DNA of 26,834 bases from WVXT01 sp964345635 (GCA_964345635.1 CAYFRM010000036.1:1-26834); one strand, 5' to 3'; positions 17,140 through 23,941 are shown, numbered from the stretch's first letter. Translations and numbers: made by a program. Notes: a model not told the origin generated them from the letters alone.

Positions 17140-18549
17140 ATGGCCACGGGAAAAGATATTCTAATAGTCAATGGTAGGGAGCTCACGGGGCAAGACCTAA
17201 AAAAAGAATTGCTGGGAATAGGATACAATGTGGAAGAAGTTTTTGATGGAGATACTGCTCTGGAAGAGTTAGAAAATGGAAAGTTTCAAATTGTCTTGAT
17301 AAACTCGCAACCGTCTGAGGTGGAAGGAAACAGGATTCTGAAAAGTATCAAAGAGACGAATCCTTTTAGCGAGGTTATTGTTCTCGGCGAGCGGAGTACG
17401 ATGCGTGCAGCTTTTGATTCAATGCGTTTGGGTGCTTATGATTATCTGAGCAGGCCTTTCGATTTGGATCAATTGGTCTCCACTGTGGAACGGGCCATTG
17501 AGCATAGTAAAAAGCAAAGGTCTAAGTGCAACGGAAATGGGAGATTGTCCCACCGCGGTCTCTCTTCCCACATAGTGGGAGAGAGTCCGGCAATGAAGGC
17601 GATTATGAATTTGGTCCAGAAAGTCGCTCCCACGAATTCTGCCGTCCTCGTTCAAGGAGAGACAGGTACCGGTAAGGGATTGATAGCTAATGCCATTCAT
17701 AGCAGTGGTCCGCGGCGGGAGAAATCCTTCATCGTAGTCAATTGTAGTGCTATCCCGGATACCCTCCTGGAAAGCGAACTTTTCGGGTACGAAAAAGGCG
17801 CTTTCACCGACGCTACTCGTTTAAAACAAGGTCTTTTGGAAGCCGCCGATGGCGGGACTTTGTTTCTGGATGAAGTCAGTGAAATAAGCCCCAGTTTACA
17901 GTCTAAGTTATTGCGAGTCGTTGAGACAGGAGAATTTCGTCGTTTGGGAAGTAACAGGGAAAGGCAGGTCGACTTAAGGATTATTTGTGCTACTAACAAA
18001 GATCTATTTGAGGAGGTAGCTTGCCGTCGGTTCAGGGAAGATCTTTATTATCGCTTAAGCGTAGTGACTATTACTGTTCCTCCTCTAAGAAAAAGGTCGG
18101 AAGACATACCCTTATTAGTTAACTTTTTTCTGGATAATCTAAAAGTTGCAGATAAAGGGGAGAAAATAATTTCACCGGAGGCGATGGAAACGTTGCAGGA
18201 TTACGATTGGCCGGGGAATATCCGTGAGCTGCGTAATGTGATTGAAAGAATAATGATTTTAAGCGAACGAAATACTATTAAAGTTCGGGATCTACCCTTT
18301 ACCGCCCAAAATCATAAGGTGGCGAAACAGTCGCCTCTGATGTTCTCCGGGGAGAGATATTTGACACTGGAGGAACTGGAAAAAATATATATAGAAAAGG
18401 TACTGAAAAGTTGTCACGGACATCGCAGCCGCGCAGCAAAGATATTAGGTGTCACCCGTCACACCTTGTATAATAAGCTCAGGCATTTTGGAATTGATGA
18501 GAAAAAAATAGCTTCTTTTAAATCCTTCCGAAAAAAATGGCCTTCCTGA
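17140..18549 (+). CDS. NtrC-family sigma-54 activator with phosphorylation-dead receiver
   Basis: This 469-residue protein has a receiver-like domain (1-125), AAA+ (about 145-380) and Fis-type HTH (about 405-455). The AAA+ domain is intact: Walker A GETGTGKG, Walker B GGTLFLDEVSE, FREDLYYRL; the sigma-54 loop reads GAFTDA. Every key receiver residue is lost: acidic pair Asn11-Gly12, phospho-acceptor Asn55 (LINSQPS), switch Lys replaced by Arg105 (YLSRPF). The activator is therefore either constitutive or controlled by protein partners or ligand, for example the HD-GYP protein made from the preceding gene. It is the last gene before the promoter of the magnetosome cluster, and the best candidate to activate it. 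Confidence 0.94.
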   Translation: MATGKDILIVNGRELTGQDLKKELLGIGYNVEEVFDGDTALEELENGKFQIVLINSQPSEVEGNRILKSIKETNPFSEVIVLGERSTMRAAFDSMRLGAYDYLSRPFDLDQLVSTVERAIEHSKKQRSKCNGNGRLSHRGLSSHIVGESPAMKAIMNLVQKVAPTNSAVLVQGETGTGKGLIANAIHSSGPRREKSFIVVNCSAIPDTLLESELFGYEKGAFTDATRLKQGLLEAADGGTLFLDEVSEISPSLQSKLLRVVETGEFRRLGSNRERQVDLRIICATNKDLFEEVACRRFREDLYYRLSVVTITVPPLRKRSEDIPLLVNFFLDNLKVADKGEKIISPEAMETLQDYDWPGNIRELRNVIERIMILSERNTIKVRDLPFTAQNHKVAKQSPLMFSGERYLTLEELEKIYIEKVLKSCHGHRSRAAKILGVTRHTLYNKLRHFGIDEKKIASFKSFRKKWPS

Positions 18550-18783
18550 ACCAATTTGGCGAATAATTTAACATTTTTTAGATTATTACTTAATTTATTA
18601 ATATTCCCGTCGGTAAACCCGCATCTTTCTGGATCGTTTATGTAAAAAGATTACTCATCAAGATGGGCATCCCCGATATGCAATTATTAGGCCAGCTAAA
18701 CTCAGTTCACACATTGGTTTTATCCTTTTATCGTCGGGGAAGTGATACCTAGGGCATACTCAACCTTTATTGATAAATTTTTA
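18550..18783 (+). promoter_or_regulatory. Intergenic region upstream of the magnetosome-cluster promoter
   Basis: No gene is seen in this AT-rich stretch. An imperfect dyad, CCCCGAT (18671-18677) and ATCGTCGGGG (18730-18739), lies 45-113 bases upstream of the -24 element, a suitable range for a sigma-54 activator binding site. There is no clear T-tract terminator after 18549, so some read-through from the activator operon into the cluster is possible. Confidence 0.35.
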
Positions 18784-18799
18784 TGGCAAGAAAATTGCC
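18784..18799 (+). promoter_or_regulatory. Sigma-54 (-24/-12) promoter of the magnetosome gene cluster
   Basis: TGGCAAGAAAATTGCC matches the -24/-12 consensus with exact spacing (TGGC, 7 bases, TTGC). It is nearly identical to the promoter at 15188-15203 and is itself palindromic (TGGCAA...TTGCCA through 18800). The expected start of transcription is about 18810, before the Shine-Dalgarno AGAGGAG and the ATG at 18843. A naive gene call would start at ATG 18783 and wrongly read this promoter as coding. Confidence 0.82.
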
Positions 18800-18842
18800 A
18801 CTTTGCCTGGTAGGAGCTGATAAAGAGCTAAGAGGAGAAAAA

Positions 18843-19427
18843 ATGACTAGGAAACTTTTAAAGAAAGTGCAGGTAGCTTCAGGAAAAACAGCGGGGATAA
18901 TAGCCAGGGAAACGCTGTCTGCGGCTAAAAAAGCCGGCAGTATGCCCGGTCTCATCAAGGTGAGAACAGCCGGGGCAATTCAGGTGACGGGGAAGACGTT
19001 GAAGACGAGGAGACTAATGGGCGAACTGAGGAAAGGGCAGGAGAAAAGATTTGCTATTTTCACCAAGTTTGGCAAGTCAATATTCAGATTAGCGGCAAAA
19101 AAGGCAAGAAATATCTGGCAGAGAAAAGACATCAAAGGGTTACTTCACGAACTGGGGAAATGTGAAGCTGAAATAGGATGGATAAAAGCCCAGATTAGCG
19201 AGATCGAGGAACGAAGCAAGGAACAAGATTGCTATCATAAAGCCATACTAAATCTAAATTCAAAAGAGAAAGAGATTAGACTTGGGGCTTTGAAATCTTT
19301 GGGCCAGTTAGGGGACAAAGAAGTTATTCCCCTTTTAGTTAAGAAACTGAAAGACCCCGATTTACACGTTCGCCGGGAAACTGCGCGTATTTTACGTAGA
19401 ATAATCGAACGGGAATACGCTCACTAA
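18843..19427 (+). CDS. Basic helical protein with C-terminal HEAT repeats; first gene of magnetosome cluster
   Basis: This 194-residue protein starts with ATG at 18843 behind AGGAG; the longer in-frame ATG at 18783 overlaps the sigma-54 promoter and is rejected. Residues 1-55 are Lys/Arg-rich with repeated GKT/TGKT segments. Residues ~57-122 form a helical domain (FAIFTKFGKSIFRL... DIKGLLHELGKCEAEI) that resembles the C terminus of the 20633-21250 protein. Residues ~140-190 are one or two HEAT/PBS-type repeats (IRLGALKSLGQLGDKEVIPLL, then DLHVRRETARIL). It has no signal peptide or membrane segment. Function is unknown; HEAT repeats suggest protein binding, perhaps as a scaffold of the cluster. 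Confidence 0.75.
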   Translation: MTRKLLKKVQVASGKTAGIIARETLSAAKKAGSMPGLIKVRTAGAIQVTGKTLKTRRLMGELRKGQEKRFAIFTKFGKSIFRLAAKKARNIWQRKDIKGLLHELGKCEAEIGWIKAQISEIEERSKEQDCYHKAILNLNSKEKEIRLGALKSLGQLGDKEVIPLLVKKLKDPDLHVRRETARILRRIIEREYAH

Positions 19428-19434
19428 TAAAGCG

Positions 19435-19557
19435 GTGTGGAAAATCCTGTTAAGGAAAGGTACAAGAAAGCTGGATAAAGTTAGAATAGCTATTCCGTCG
19501 GATGACGGCAAAAAGCATTGCAGAAAGATTGATCGATGTAACTTTCCAAAAATATAG
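19435..19557 (+). pseudogene. Possible remnant of a NifX/dinitrogenase-cofactor-type domain
   Basis: A 40-codon frame (GTG 19435 to TAG 19557) reads KVRIAIPSDDGKK followed by a spaced RCNF, resembling the first strand and loop of the FeMo-cofactor-binding family (K.AIP..DGK...FGRC.YF). The usual domain is ~100 residues, so this would be a decayed fragment or a very small gene. No convincing ribosome site precedes it. The similarity is short and could be chance. Confidence 0.3.
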
Positions 19558-19580
19558 AAATGTCTAATCAGGAGTAAAGG

Positions 19581-19829
19581 ATGGCTAATCATCCGTATCG
19601 GGGGCTGGCGGTCGTTCTTTCTTTTCTCCTACCGGGACTGGGACAAATTTATAATCAAAACTTTGCAAAAGGTGCAAGATTCATAATCGCCTATGTCATT
19701 TCCTGGGCATTGACTCCTATTTTTGTCGGTTGGCTTTTTTTAGTTATTGTCTGGATCTGGTCAATGGTCGATGCTTATCAATCTACCGGGAGTGTAACTC
19801 CCCCTCCTCGCCGCGTCCCCCGGAATTAG
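19581..19829 (+). CDS. Small TM2-like membrane protein
   Basis: This 82-residue protein starts with ATG behind AGGAGTAAAGG. Two membrane segments (about residues 8-22 and 30-62) surround a LLPGLGQIYNQNFAKG turn, the pattern of TM2/small 'GLGQ-Y' membrane proteins. The C terminus is Pro/Arg-rich (TPPPRRVPRN). It lies in the 5' part of the magnetosome-cluster operon. Function unknown; a small magnetosome or inner-membrane protein is plausible. The sequence encoding its last residues forms the left arm of a strong GC-rich hairpin (19806-19856). Confidence 0.7.
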   Translation: MANHPYRGLAVVLSFLLPGLGQIYNQNFAKGARFIIAYVISWALTPIFVGWLFLVIVWIWSMVDAYQSTGSVTPPPRRVPRN

Positions 19830-19856
19830 CAAAGCACGGCCGGGGGGACGGCGAGG
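19806..19856 (+). repeat. GC-rich inverted repeat / mRNA hairpin across the TM2-like stop codon
   Basis: The left arm CCTCGCCGCGTCCCCCGG (19806-19823) pairs with the right arm CCGGGGGGACGGCGAGG (19840-19856), about 15 base pairs with one small internal mismatch, and a 16-base loop. No T-run follows, so it is not a classical intrinsic terminator. The stem covers the end of the TM2-like gene and sits just before parA. It may stabilise or process the message, or lower expression of downstream genes. Confidence 0.7.
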
Positions 19857-19881
19857 CACTCTTGGAATAGAGGAGAAAAGA

Positions 19882-20640
19882 ATGCGTTCAATAGCTTTAA
19901 TCAATCAGAAGGGAGGAGTGGGCAAAACCACGTCGGTAGCGAATCTGGGAGCTTGTTTGGCACAATTGGGAAAGAAAGTATTGATAGTAGACTTAGACCC
20001 TCAGGCTAATTTGACCATACATATGGGGGTCAAAAGTAACGAATTAGAATATTCGATTTACGACCTTCTGCTGTGGAAGACCCAAACAGAGAAAGTGATC
20101 ATCCCCACCCGGGTTGAGGGTTTAGATATTATCCCTGCCAATATCGACCTTTCGCGAGCGGAAATTGAACTAGTTAATATGCCCAGCCGGGAAACGATAC
20201 TTAAAGACCGACTTTTCCTGACATTCAAAAAATACGACTATTCTTTAATTGATTGTGCCCCCTCTTTAGGGTTGCTTACCTTGAATGCGTTGACCTCCGT
20301 GCGAGAGATATTTATTCCCATCCAGACTCAATTTTTTGCCTTGCAAGGGATAAATAGACTCTTGGAAACCATAGAAATCGTGAGAAAAAAAGTCAATCCT
20401 TTGCTTAAAGTGACCGGGGTTATCCCTGTAATGTACGATGTGCGAACAAATTTAAGTCAGGAAGTGTTGGATAGAATAAAGGGGTATTTCAGGAAGGAAG
20501 TATTTAAAACAGTAATTCGAGAAAATATCCGCATAGCGGAGAGTCCCAGTTTTGGATTACCGATAACTTTATACAGTTCAAATTCCTACGGCGCAGAGGA
20601 CTATATGAAATTGGCGAAGGAGGTAATTTCCCGTGAGTAA
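19882..20640 (+). CDS. parA: ParA/Soj-family ATPase
   Basis: This 252-residue protein is a full-length ParA/Soj-type deviant Walker ATPase: Walker A' INQKGGVGKTTS (residues ~7-18), Walker A'-adjacent VDLDPQANLT, Walker B-like SLIDCAPSLG, and a C-terminal RIAESPSFGLPI...Y segment. Such ATPases dimerise with ATP, bind nucleoid DNA non-specifically and move plasmids, chromosomes or protein cargo. Start is ATG behind GAGGAGA. No ParB is visible. The next gene overlaps by 8 bases and makes a protein with a very basic N terminus, a feature of ParA-stimulating partners. Its place in a magnetosome cluster suggests cargo positioning; a chromosome role is the alternative. Confidence 0.93.
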   Translation: MRSIALINQKGGVGKTTSVANLGACLAQLGKKVLIVDLDPQANLTIHMGVKSNELEYSIYDLLLWKTQTEKVIIPTRVEGLDIIPANIDLSRAEIELVNMPSRETILKDRLFLTFKKYDYSLIDCAPSLGLLTLNALTSVREIFIPIQTQFFALQGINRLLETIEIVRKKVNPLLKVTGVIPVMYDVRTNLSQEVLDRIKGYFRKEVFKTVIRENIRIAESPSFGLPITLYSSNSYGAEDYMKLAKEVISRE

Positions 20641-21250
20641 AAGAAGAAGAAAGAGAAAGGCGTTAGGTGAAGAAGCATTGGGTAAGAGAGGGGCTGTTCA
20701 GAGTCGGCATTTAATGAGCAAAAGAAGAATGTCTGGAGAGGACCCTTACGCCTGGATGGAAGGAAGAAGGACAAAGAAAAGAATGAAAAAGCCCGGGCGA
20801 GCGAAGAAAACCAAGTCAATAAAACAGCGGCGACGGTACAAAGTGAAGGCTAAACCGACGCCGAAAAAAGCGAAACTACCGGCAAAAATTGGTTACAGCC
20901 TGAAAAAAGTTGAAAAAGGAGCAGTACTCTTGCCTAAGGAAATAATGACTGCTGCCAGAACTACGGGGAAGGTCACCGGCAAGATAACTGCCGATGTCTC
21001 CAGAACAATCGCTTCGGGGGTAGTAGCCGGGCCGAAAGAAGCCAGGAAGATTATCCGGTGTGTGCAGGAGAAAATTAAGGCTGGTCACCTGAAAAGCAAG
21101 ATAGATGACCTTTTTGCTATTTTAGGTAAAGAATGTTATCGATTACTGGGCAAAAAAAGACCTGTTCTAAAAGAAAAAAATATACGGAACCTGATCAAAG
21201 AAATAAAAGAATGTCATAAGCAGCTACAAACAATAGAAAGAAAAGCTTAA
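20633..21250 (+). CDS. Very basic protein, possible ParA partner
   Basis: This 205-residue protein has a GTG start (AAGGAGG 9 bases upstream) inside the end of parA. Residues 1-80 are extremely rich in Lys/Arg (SKRRRKRKALGEEALGKRG at the very start), resembling the basic N-terminal peptides with which ParB-type and McdB-type partners stimulate ParA ATPase. Residues ~90-140 have repeated GK/TGK segments. Residues ~147-203 form a helical domain (FAILGKECYRLLGKK, NIRNLIKEIKECHKQL) similar to residues 57-122 of the 18843-19427 protein. It has no signal peptide or membrane segment. The role of ParA partner is inferred from position, overlap and charge; a nucleic-acid-binding or mineral-associated role is also possible. 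Confidence 0.7.
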   Translation: MSKRRRKRKALGEEALGKRGAVQSRHLMSKRRMSGEDPYAWMEGRRTKKRMKKPGRAKKTKSIKQRRRYKVKAKPTPKKAKLPAKIGYSLKKVEKGAVLLPKEIMTAARTTGKVTGKITADVSRTIASGVVAGPKEARKIIRCVQEKIKAGHLKSKIDDLFAILGKECYRLLGKKRPVLKEKNIRNLIKEIKECHKQLQTIERKA

Positions 21251-21318
21251 TTCAGGTTTCTATTCTTAAACTAACCGCGGAGGGAGCTGAGAAAATTCAC
21301 AAAAGGAGGTAAGGGGTA

Positions 21319-21588
21319 GTGGAAAAGAAAATTACTCAAGGTAAAGAATTGTGGAAAAGAGATTCAGAAGAAAGGAAGAAGAATATGGATTTGAGACGTC
21401 CGGTTAAGACAGCCGCTTTTACTGCCGCCGGTGCCGGCGCGGGAGTTCTGGGCGCAATTGCGGGAATAACTGTGGCGGGCTTATTTGAGATTGCCTTGCC
21501 TGTGGGATTCTGTCTCTGGGCAGGCGGGGTTACCTGCGGCGCTATCGGGCTGGCATTAGGCGTGGGCAAAAAAAACAGACCTAAATGA
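21319..21588 (+). CDS. Small Gly-rich membrane protein
   Basis: This 89-residue protein has a GTG start 8 bases after AGGAGGT. A charged N-terminal ~30 residues precedes two membrane helices joined by a short turn, rich in glycine and alanine (AAGAGAGVLGAIAG; GGVTCGAIGLALGVG). It ends in a basic KKNRPK tail. Gly-zipper membrane hairpins of this kind are also seen in magnetosome membrane proteins of the MamC/MamD/Mms type, but no clear homology is claimed. It lies between the ParA pair and the MamA-like genes, so a magnetosome-membrane location is reasonable. Confidence 0.7.
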   Translation: MEKKITQGKELWKRDSEERKKNMDLRRPVKTAAFTAAGAGAGVLGAIAGITVAGLFEIALPVGFCLWAGGVTCGAIGLALGVGKKNRPK

Positions 21589-21635
21589 GTCCATAAGATA
21601 ACCACTTTTAACAGCCGCTCCCATGGGATTCGAAT

Positions 21636-22271
21636 ATGATCATAAAATTGAGAATATTTCTAAAACTCTTTATCTTCTACTGGGGAAAACTGCTGGATAT
21701 CGTAGAGAAATTTTTCGCCCTTAGCCCGCAAGAGCTGAGCAGGGTCTACGCGGAAACAGCCGGAGAGTGCGCGGACAGAGGTTGGGAAAAAGAGGCAATT
21801 TATTTGTACCAGAAAGTCATTCTACTCAGTCCCGGCGATAAAGATGCGCATTTTCAATTAGGTAGAATCTATAGGAAAACAAAAAACTGGGAAGAAGCTA
21901 TGAGGTTCTACCACAAAAGTATTGAGTTGGGACTGCGAAATCATGAAGTCTATTATCACACGGGTTTAGCCCACGACTATTTTAATCAGACGGAAGAAGC
22001 TTTGAAGTGTTATAAAAAAGCAATAAAACTCGATTCATATCACGACGAGTACTATTTCCGGCTGGGCTTAGCTTATGACGGTAAAGAAATGCACGATAAA
22101 GCAATCGTCTCTTATAAAAAAGCAATTGCGCTTAACCCCAAGGAGCCCAGATATTATTATAGTCTGGGTTTAGCTTATGATAGTAAAAATATGCATACCA
22201 AAGCAGTAGATTTTTTACGAAAAGCGATGGAGTTACGGGAAAAAGAATCGCCGTTAATATATAAAGAGTAA
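21636..22271 (+). CDS. MamA-like TPR protein (first copy)
   Basis: This 211-residue protein has an N-terminal amphipathic/hydrophobic segment (residues 1-30) followed by about five TPR units (about 37-205), with repeats such as AHFQLGRIYRKTKNWEEAM, YYFRLGLAYDGKEMHDKAI and YYYSLGLAYDSKNMHTKAV. MamA of known magnetosomes is a TPR protein of similar size (~217 residues) that coats the vesicle and organises other proteins. ATG 21636 has only a weak ribosome site. Identity as MamA rests on fold, size and neighbours (MamQ, MamI, MamE, MamB), not on a unique motif. A second copy follows 39 bases downstream. Confidence 0.78.
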   Translation: MIIKLRIFLKLFIFYWGKLLDIVEKFFALSPQELSRVYAETAGECADRGWEKEAIYLYQKVILLSPGDKDAHFQLGRIYRKTKNWEEAMRFYHKSIELGLRNHEVYYHTGLAHDYFNQTEEALKCYKKAIKLDSYHDEYYFRLGLAYDGKEMHDKAIVSYKKAIALNPKEPRYYYSLGLAYDSKNMHTKAVDFLRKAMELREKESPLIYKE

Positions 22272-22310
22272 AAGATAACGTAACAGCGGTCAAGCAAAGG
22301 AGGAATAGTA

Positions 22311-22949
22311 ATGTTAGCAAAAATCGAAGTCTTTTTACAGCTTTTGGGTCTGGCGTTTAAGAGGTTCCTGGAAGGGGTGGAGCAGCTTTTCCAGCCGAAA
22401 TCCTTGGATCGGGCGACAATTTATGGCAGAGTGGGGAGGAAATACGCTGATAAAGGACAGATAGACCAGGCAATAGCGTCTTTGAAAACGGCAATAGAGC
22501 TTGATCCATTAGGGGGAGGAGCTTATTACAAACTCGGCCTGGCTTACGGCGAAAAAGGACTATGGAATGAGGCGATTGCCTGTTATAGAAAGATATTGAA
22601 ACTTAAACCCAATGGTAGGGAATCGGCGGTTTTTGACGAGGCAGAAGTATATACCCGTCTTGGTTTGGCTTATAATAAGACAAATATGATCGACAAAGCA
22701 ATAAGTTCATACAGAAAATCGGTAAAAATCTTTCCCGAGCAGCCGGAAACGTACTACCGATTAGGGTTACTTTACGACAAGAGAAAAATGCATGATAAAT
22801 CTATTGAAACTTATGAGAAAGCAATCGAACTCAGTCCCCGGACAGCAAAGTACTATTATAGTTTGGGATTAGCCTACGATGGTAAAGGTGAACATGACAA
22901 GGCAGTTGATGCGTTCCGCCAGGCGATGGAAGCCGAAGAAGCCGATTAG
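22311..22949 (+). CDS. MamA-like TPR protein (second copy)
   Basis: This 212-residue protein starts with ATG behind AAAGGAGG. It shares the layout of its upstream neighbour: a hydrophobic/amphipathic N-terminal ~28 residues, then about five TPR units including AYYKLGLAYGEKGLWNEAI, TYYRLGLLYDKRKMHDKSI and YYYSLGLAYDGKGEHDKAV. The last two units are nearly the same as in the first copy (YYYSLGLAYD...), so the pair arose by tandem duplication. Position directly before mamQ and mamI supports a MamA-type scaffold role on the magnetosome surface. Which copy is the true mamA orthologue cannot be decided here. Confidence 0.8.
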   Translation: MLAKIEVFLQLLGLAFKRFLEGVEQLFQPKSLDRATIYGRVGRKYADKGQIDQAIASLKTAIELDPLGGGAYYKLGLAYGEKGLWNEAIACYRKILKLKPNGRESAVFDEAEVYTRLGLAYNKTNMIDKAISSYRKSVKIFPEQPETYYRLGLLYDKRKMHDKSIETYEKAIELSPRTAKYYYSLGLAYDGKGEHDKAVDAFRQAMEAEEAD

Positions 22950-22996
22950 TAGACTTAATAGTATTCTTAAAGATTGCCGTTTAAATTACCGGAAAA

Positions 22997-23722
22997 ATGA
23001 GTCTTATAAGAGCCGTAATCAGAAGAGCGTATCTGGACAAATTGTATCCGATAGGCGCATTATCAAAAAGGCAGATAAATGGAATCAAGAAGTTAACGGG
23101 AAATATAAGGGAATATCTTGCCAAACATCAAATCTTTGCGTGGTTATTGAGAATGCTGCTGACGATAGCGGTTGCCGCTATCGTCTGGGCGCTTATCCAC
23201 TGGTACAACGATTATGCCCGGGTGCTGACCCGTGCGGAAGCATATTTTGCTCAAGTGGGGGTTGAACTAAAAAGACGCAATAATTTAATTCCCAACCTGG
23301 TAGTGACGGCAAGAAAATATGCGTTTCACGAAGAAGAGATATTCAAGCATGTATCGGACGCGCGGGAAATGTTCATTCAAGCCAAAGGTGTCGAGGAGAA
23401 AATGGAAGCTGCGGCAAAACTTGATGCTGCGTTATCCAGGCTACTGGCTGTGGTGGAACAGTATCCGGATTTAAAAGCTACCCAATCTATACAGGATTTA
23501 ATCAAAGAACTGTCCAATACGGAAAATCGTATTGCTGAACAGAAAGAAAAATATAATGAAGTGGCCAGAATGTACAATCAACTTTTGACAACTTTTCCCA
23601 CGAATATTCTGGGTAGAATTTACGGGTTTGGTCAAAGGATGCAATACATTGGTGCGGAAAATGACTTGTTGAAAACACCGGCGGTGGAATTTGAATGGAA
23701 GGAGGATTGCGTCGATGAATAA
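22997..23722 (+). CDS. mamQ: LemA-family protein, MamQ
   Basis: This 241-residue protein has a basic N-terminal ~50 residues, one membrane segment (about residues 50-68) and a LemA domain (about 75-235) with the family motif VELKRRNNLIPNLVVTARKY and the C-terminal YNQLLTTFPTNILGRIYGF. MamQ of magnetosome clusters is a LemA-type protein needed for magnetosome vesicle formation. Its place between MamA-like genes and mamI-mamE-mamB supports this identity over a housekeeping LemA. ATG at 22997 has only GGA about 4 bases upstream. The stop overlaps the mamI ATG by 8 bases. Confidence 0.85.
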   Translation: MSLIRAVIRRAYLDKLYPIGALSKRQINGIKKLTGNIREYLAKHQIFAWLLRMLLTIAVAAIVWALIHWYNDYARVLTRAEAYFAQVGVELKRRNNLIPNLVVTARKYAFHEEEIFKHVSDAREMFIQAKGVEEKMEAAAKLDAALSRLLAVVEQYPDLKATQSIQDLIKELSNTENRIAEQKEKYNEVARMYNQLLTTFPTNILGRIYGFGQRMQYIGAENDLLKTPAVEFEWKEDCVDE

Positions 23723-23897
23723 AATTATTGCCGGCTTGGTTATCCTTGCCATAGGGCTGTGGGCAGTAGCCTCCTGGTGGTGGTTCTTATGGGATATTAT
23801 CAGAGCAGTGATAGCAATTCTTTTTGTTCTCTCCGGGGTCACTTTGATCGGTTTAGGACTGAAGAATAGCGGTAAAAAGCCCGCGCATTCAAAATAG
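23715..23897 (+). CDS. mamI: MamI-like small magnetosome membrane protein
   Basis: This 60-residue protein has two membrane helices (about residues 4-22 and 26-48) with a GLW-x4-WWW motif between them (LAIGLWAVASWWWFLWDIIRA, read by pattern) and a short basic tail. MamI of other magnetotactic bacteria has about 70 residues with the same two-helix plan and Trp-rich turn, and is required for vesicle formation. The start ATG at 23715 lies inside the mamQ stop region with GGAGG upstream; an in-frame ATG at 23691 is less likely. It lies directly between mamQ and mamE. Confidence 0.8.
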   Translation: MNKIIAGLVILAIGLWAVASWWWFLWDIIRAVIAILFVLSGVTLIGLGLKNSGKKPAHSK

Positions 23898-23941
23898 AAA
23901 ACAACTTGTCTTCGGTACCAAAATCCCTGAGGTTCACTGAT

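Noticed and set aside
18783..18842. Longer N terminus for the first cluster gene from ATG 18783
   Set aside because: It would translate through the -24/-12 promoter; ATG 18843 has a good ribosome site.
19507..19521. A third sigma-54-like motif, GGC...TTGC, before the TM2-like gene
   Set aside because: The spacing is 8 bases between GGC and TTGC, one too many for a -24/-12 promoter.
22879..23265. A 128-codon ORF overlapping the MamA-like end and mamQ start
   Set aside because: Low-complexity out-of-frame shadow; both flanking genes are well supported.
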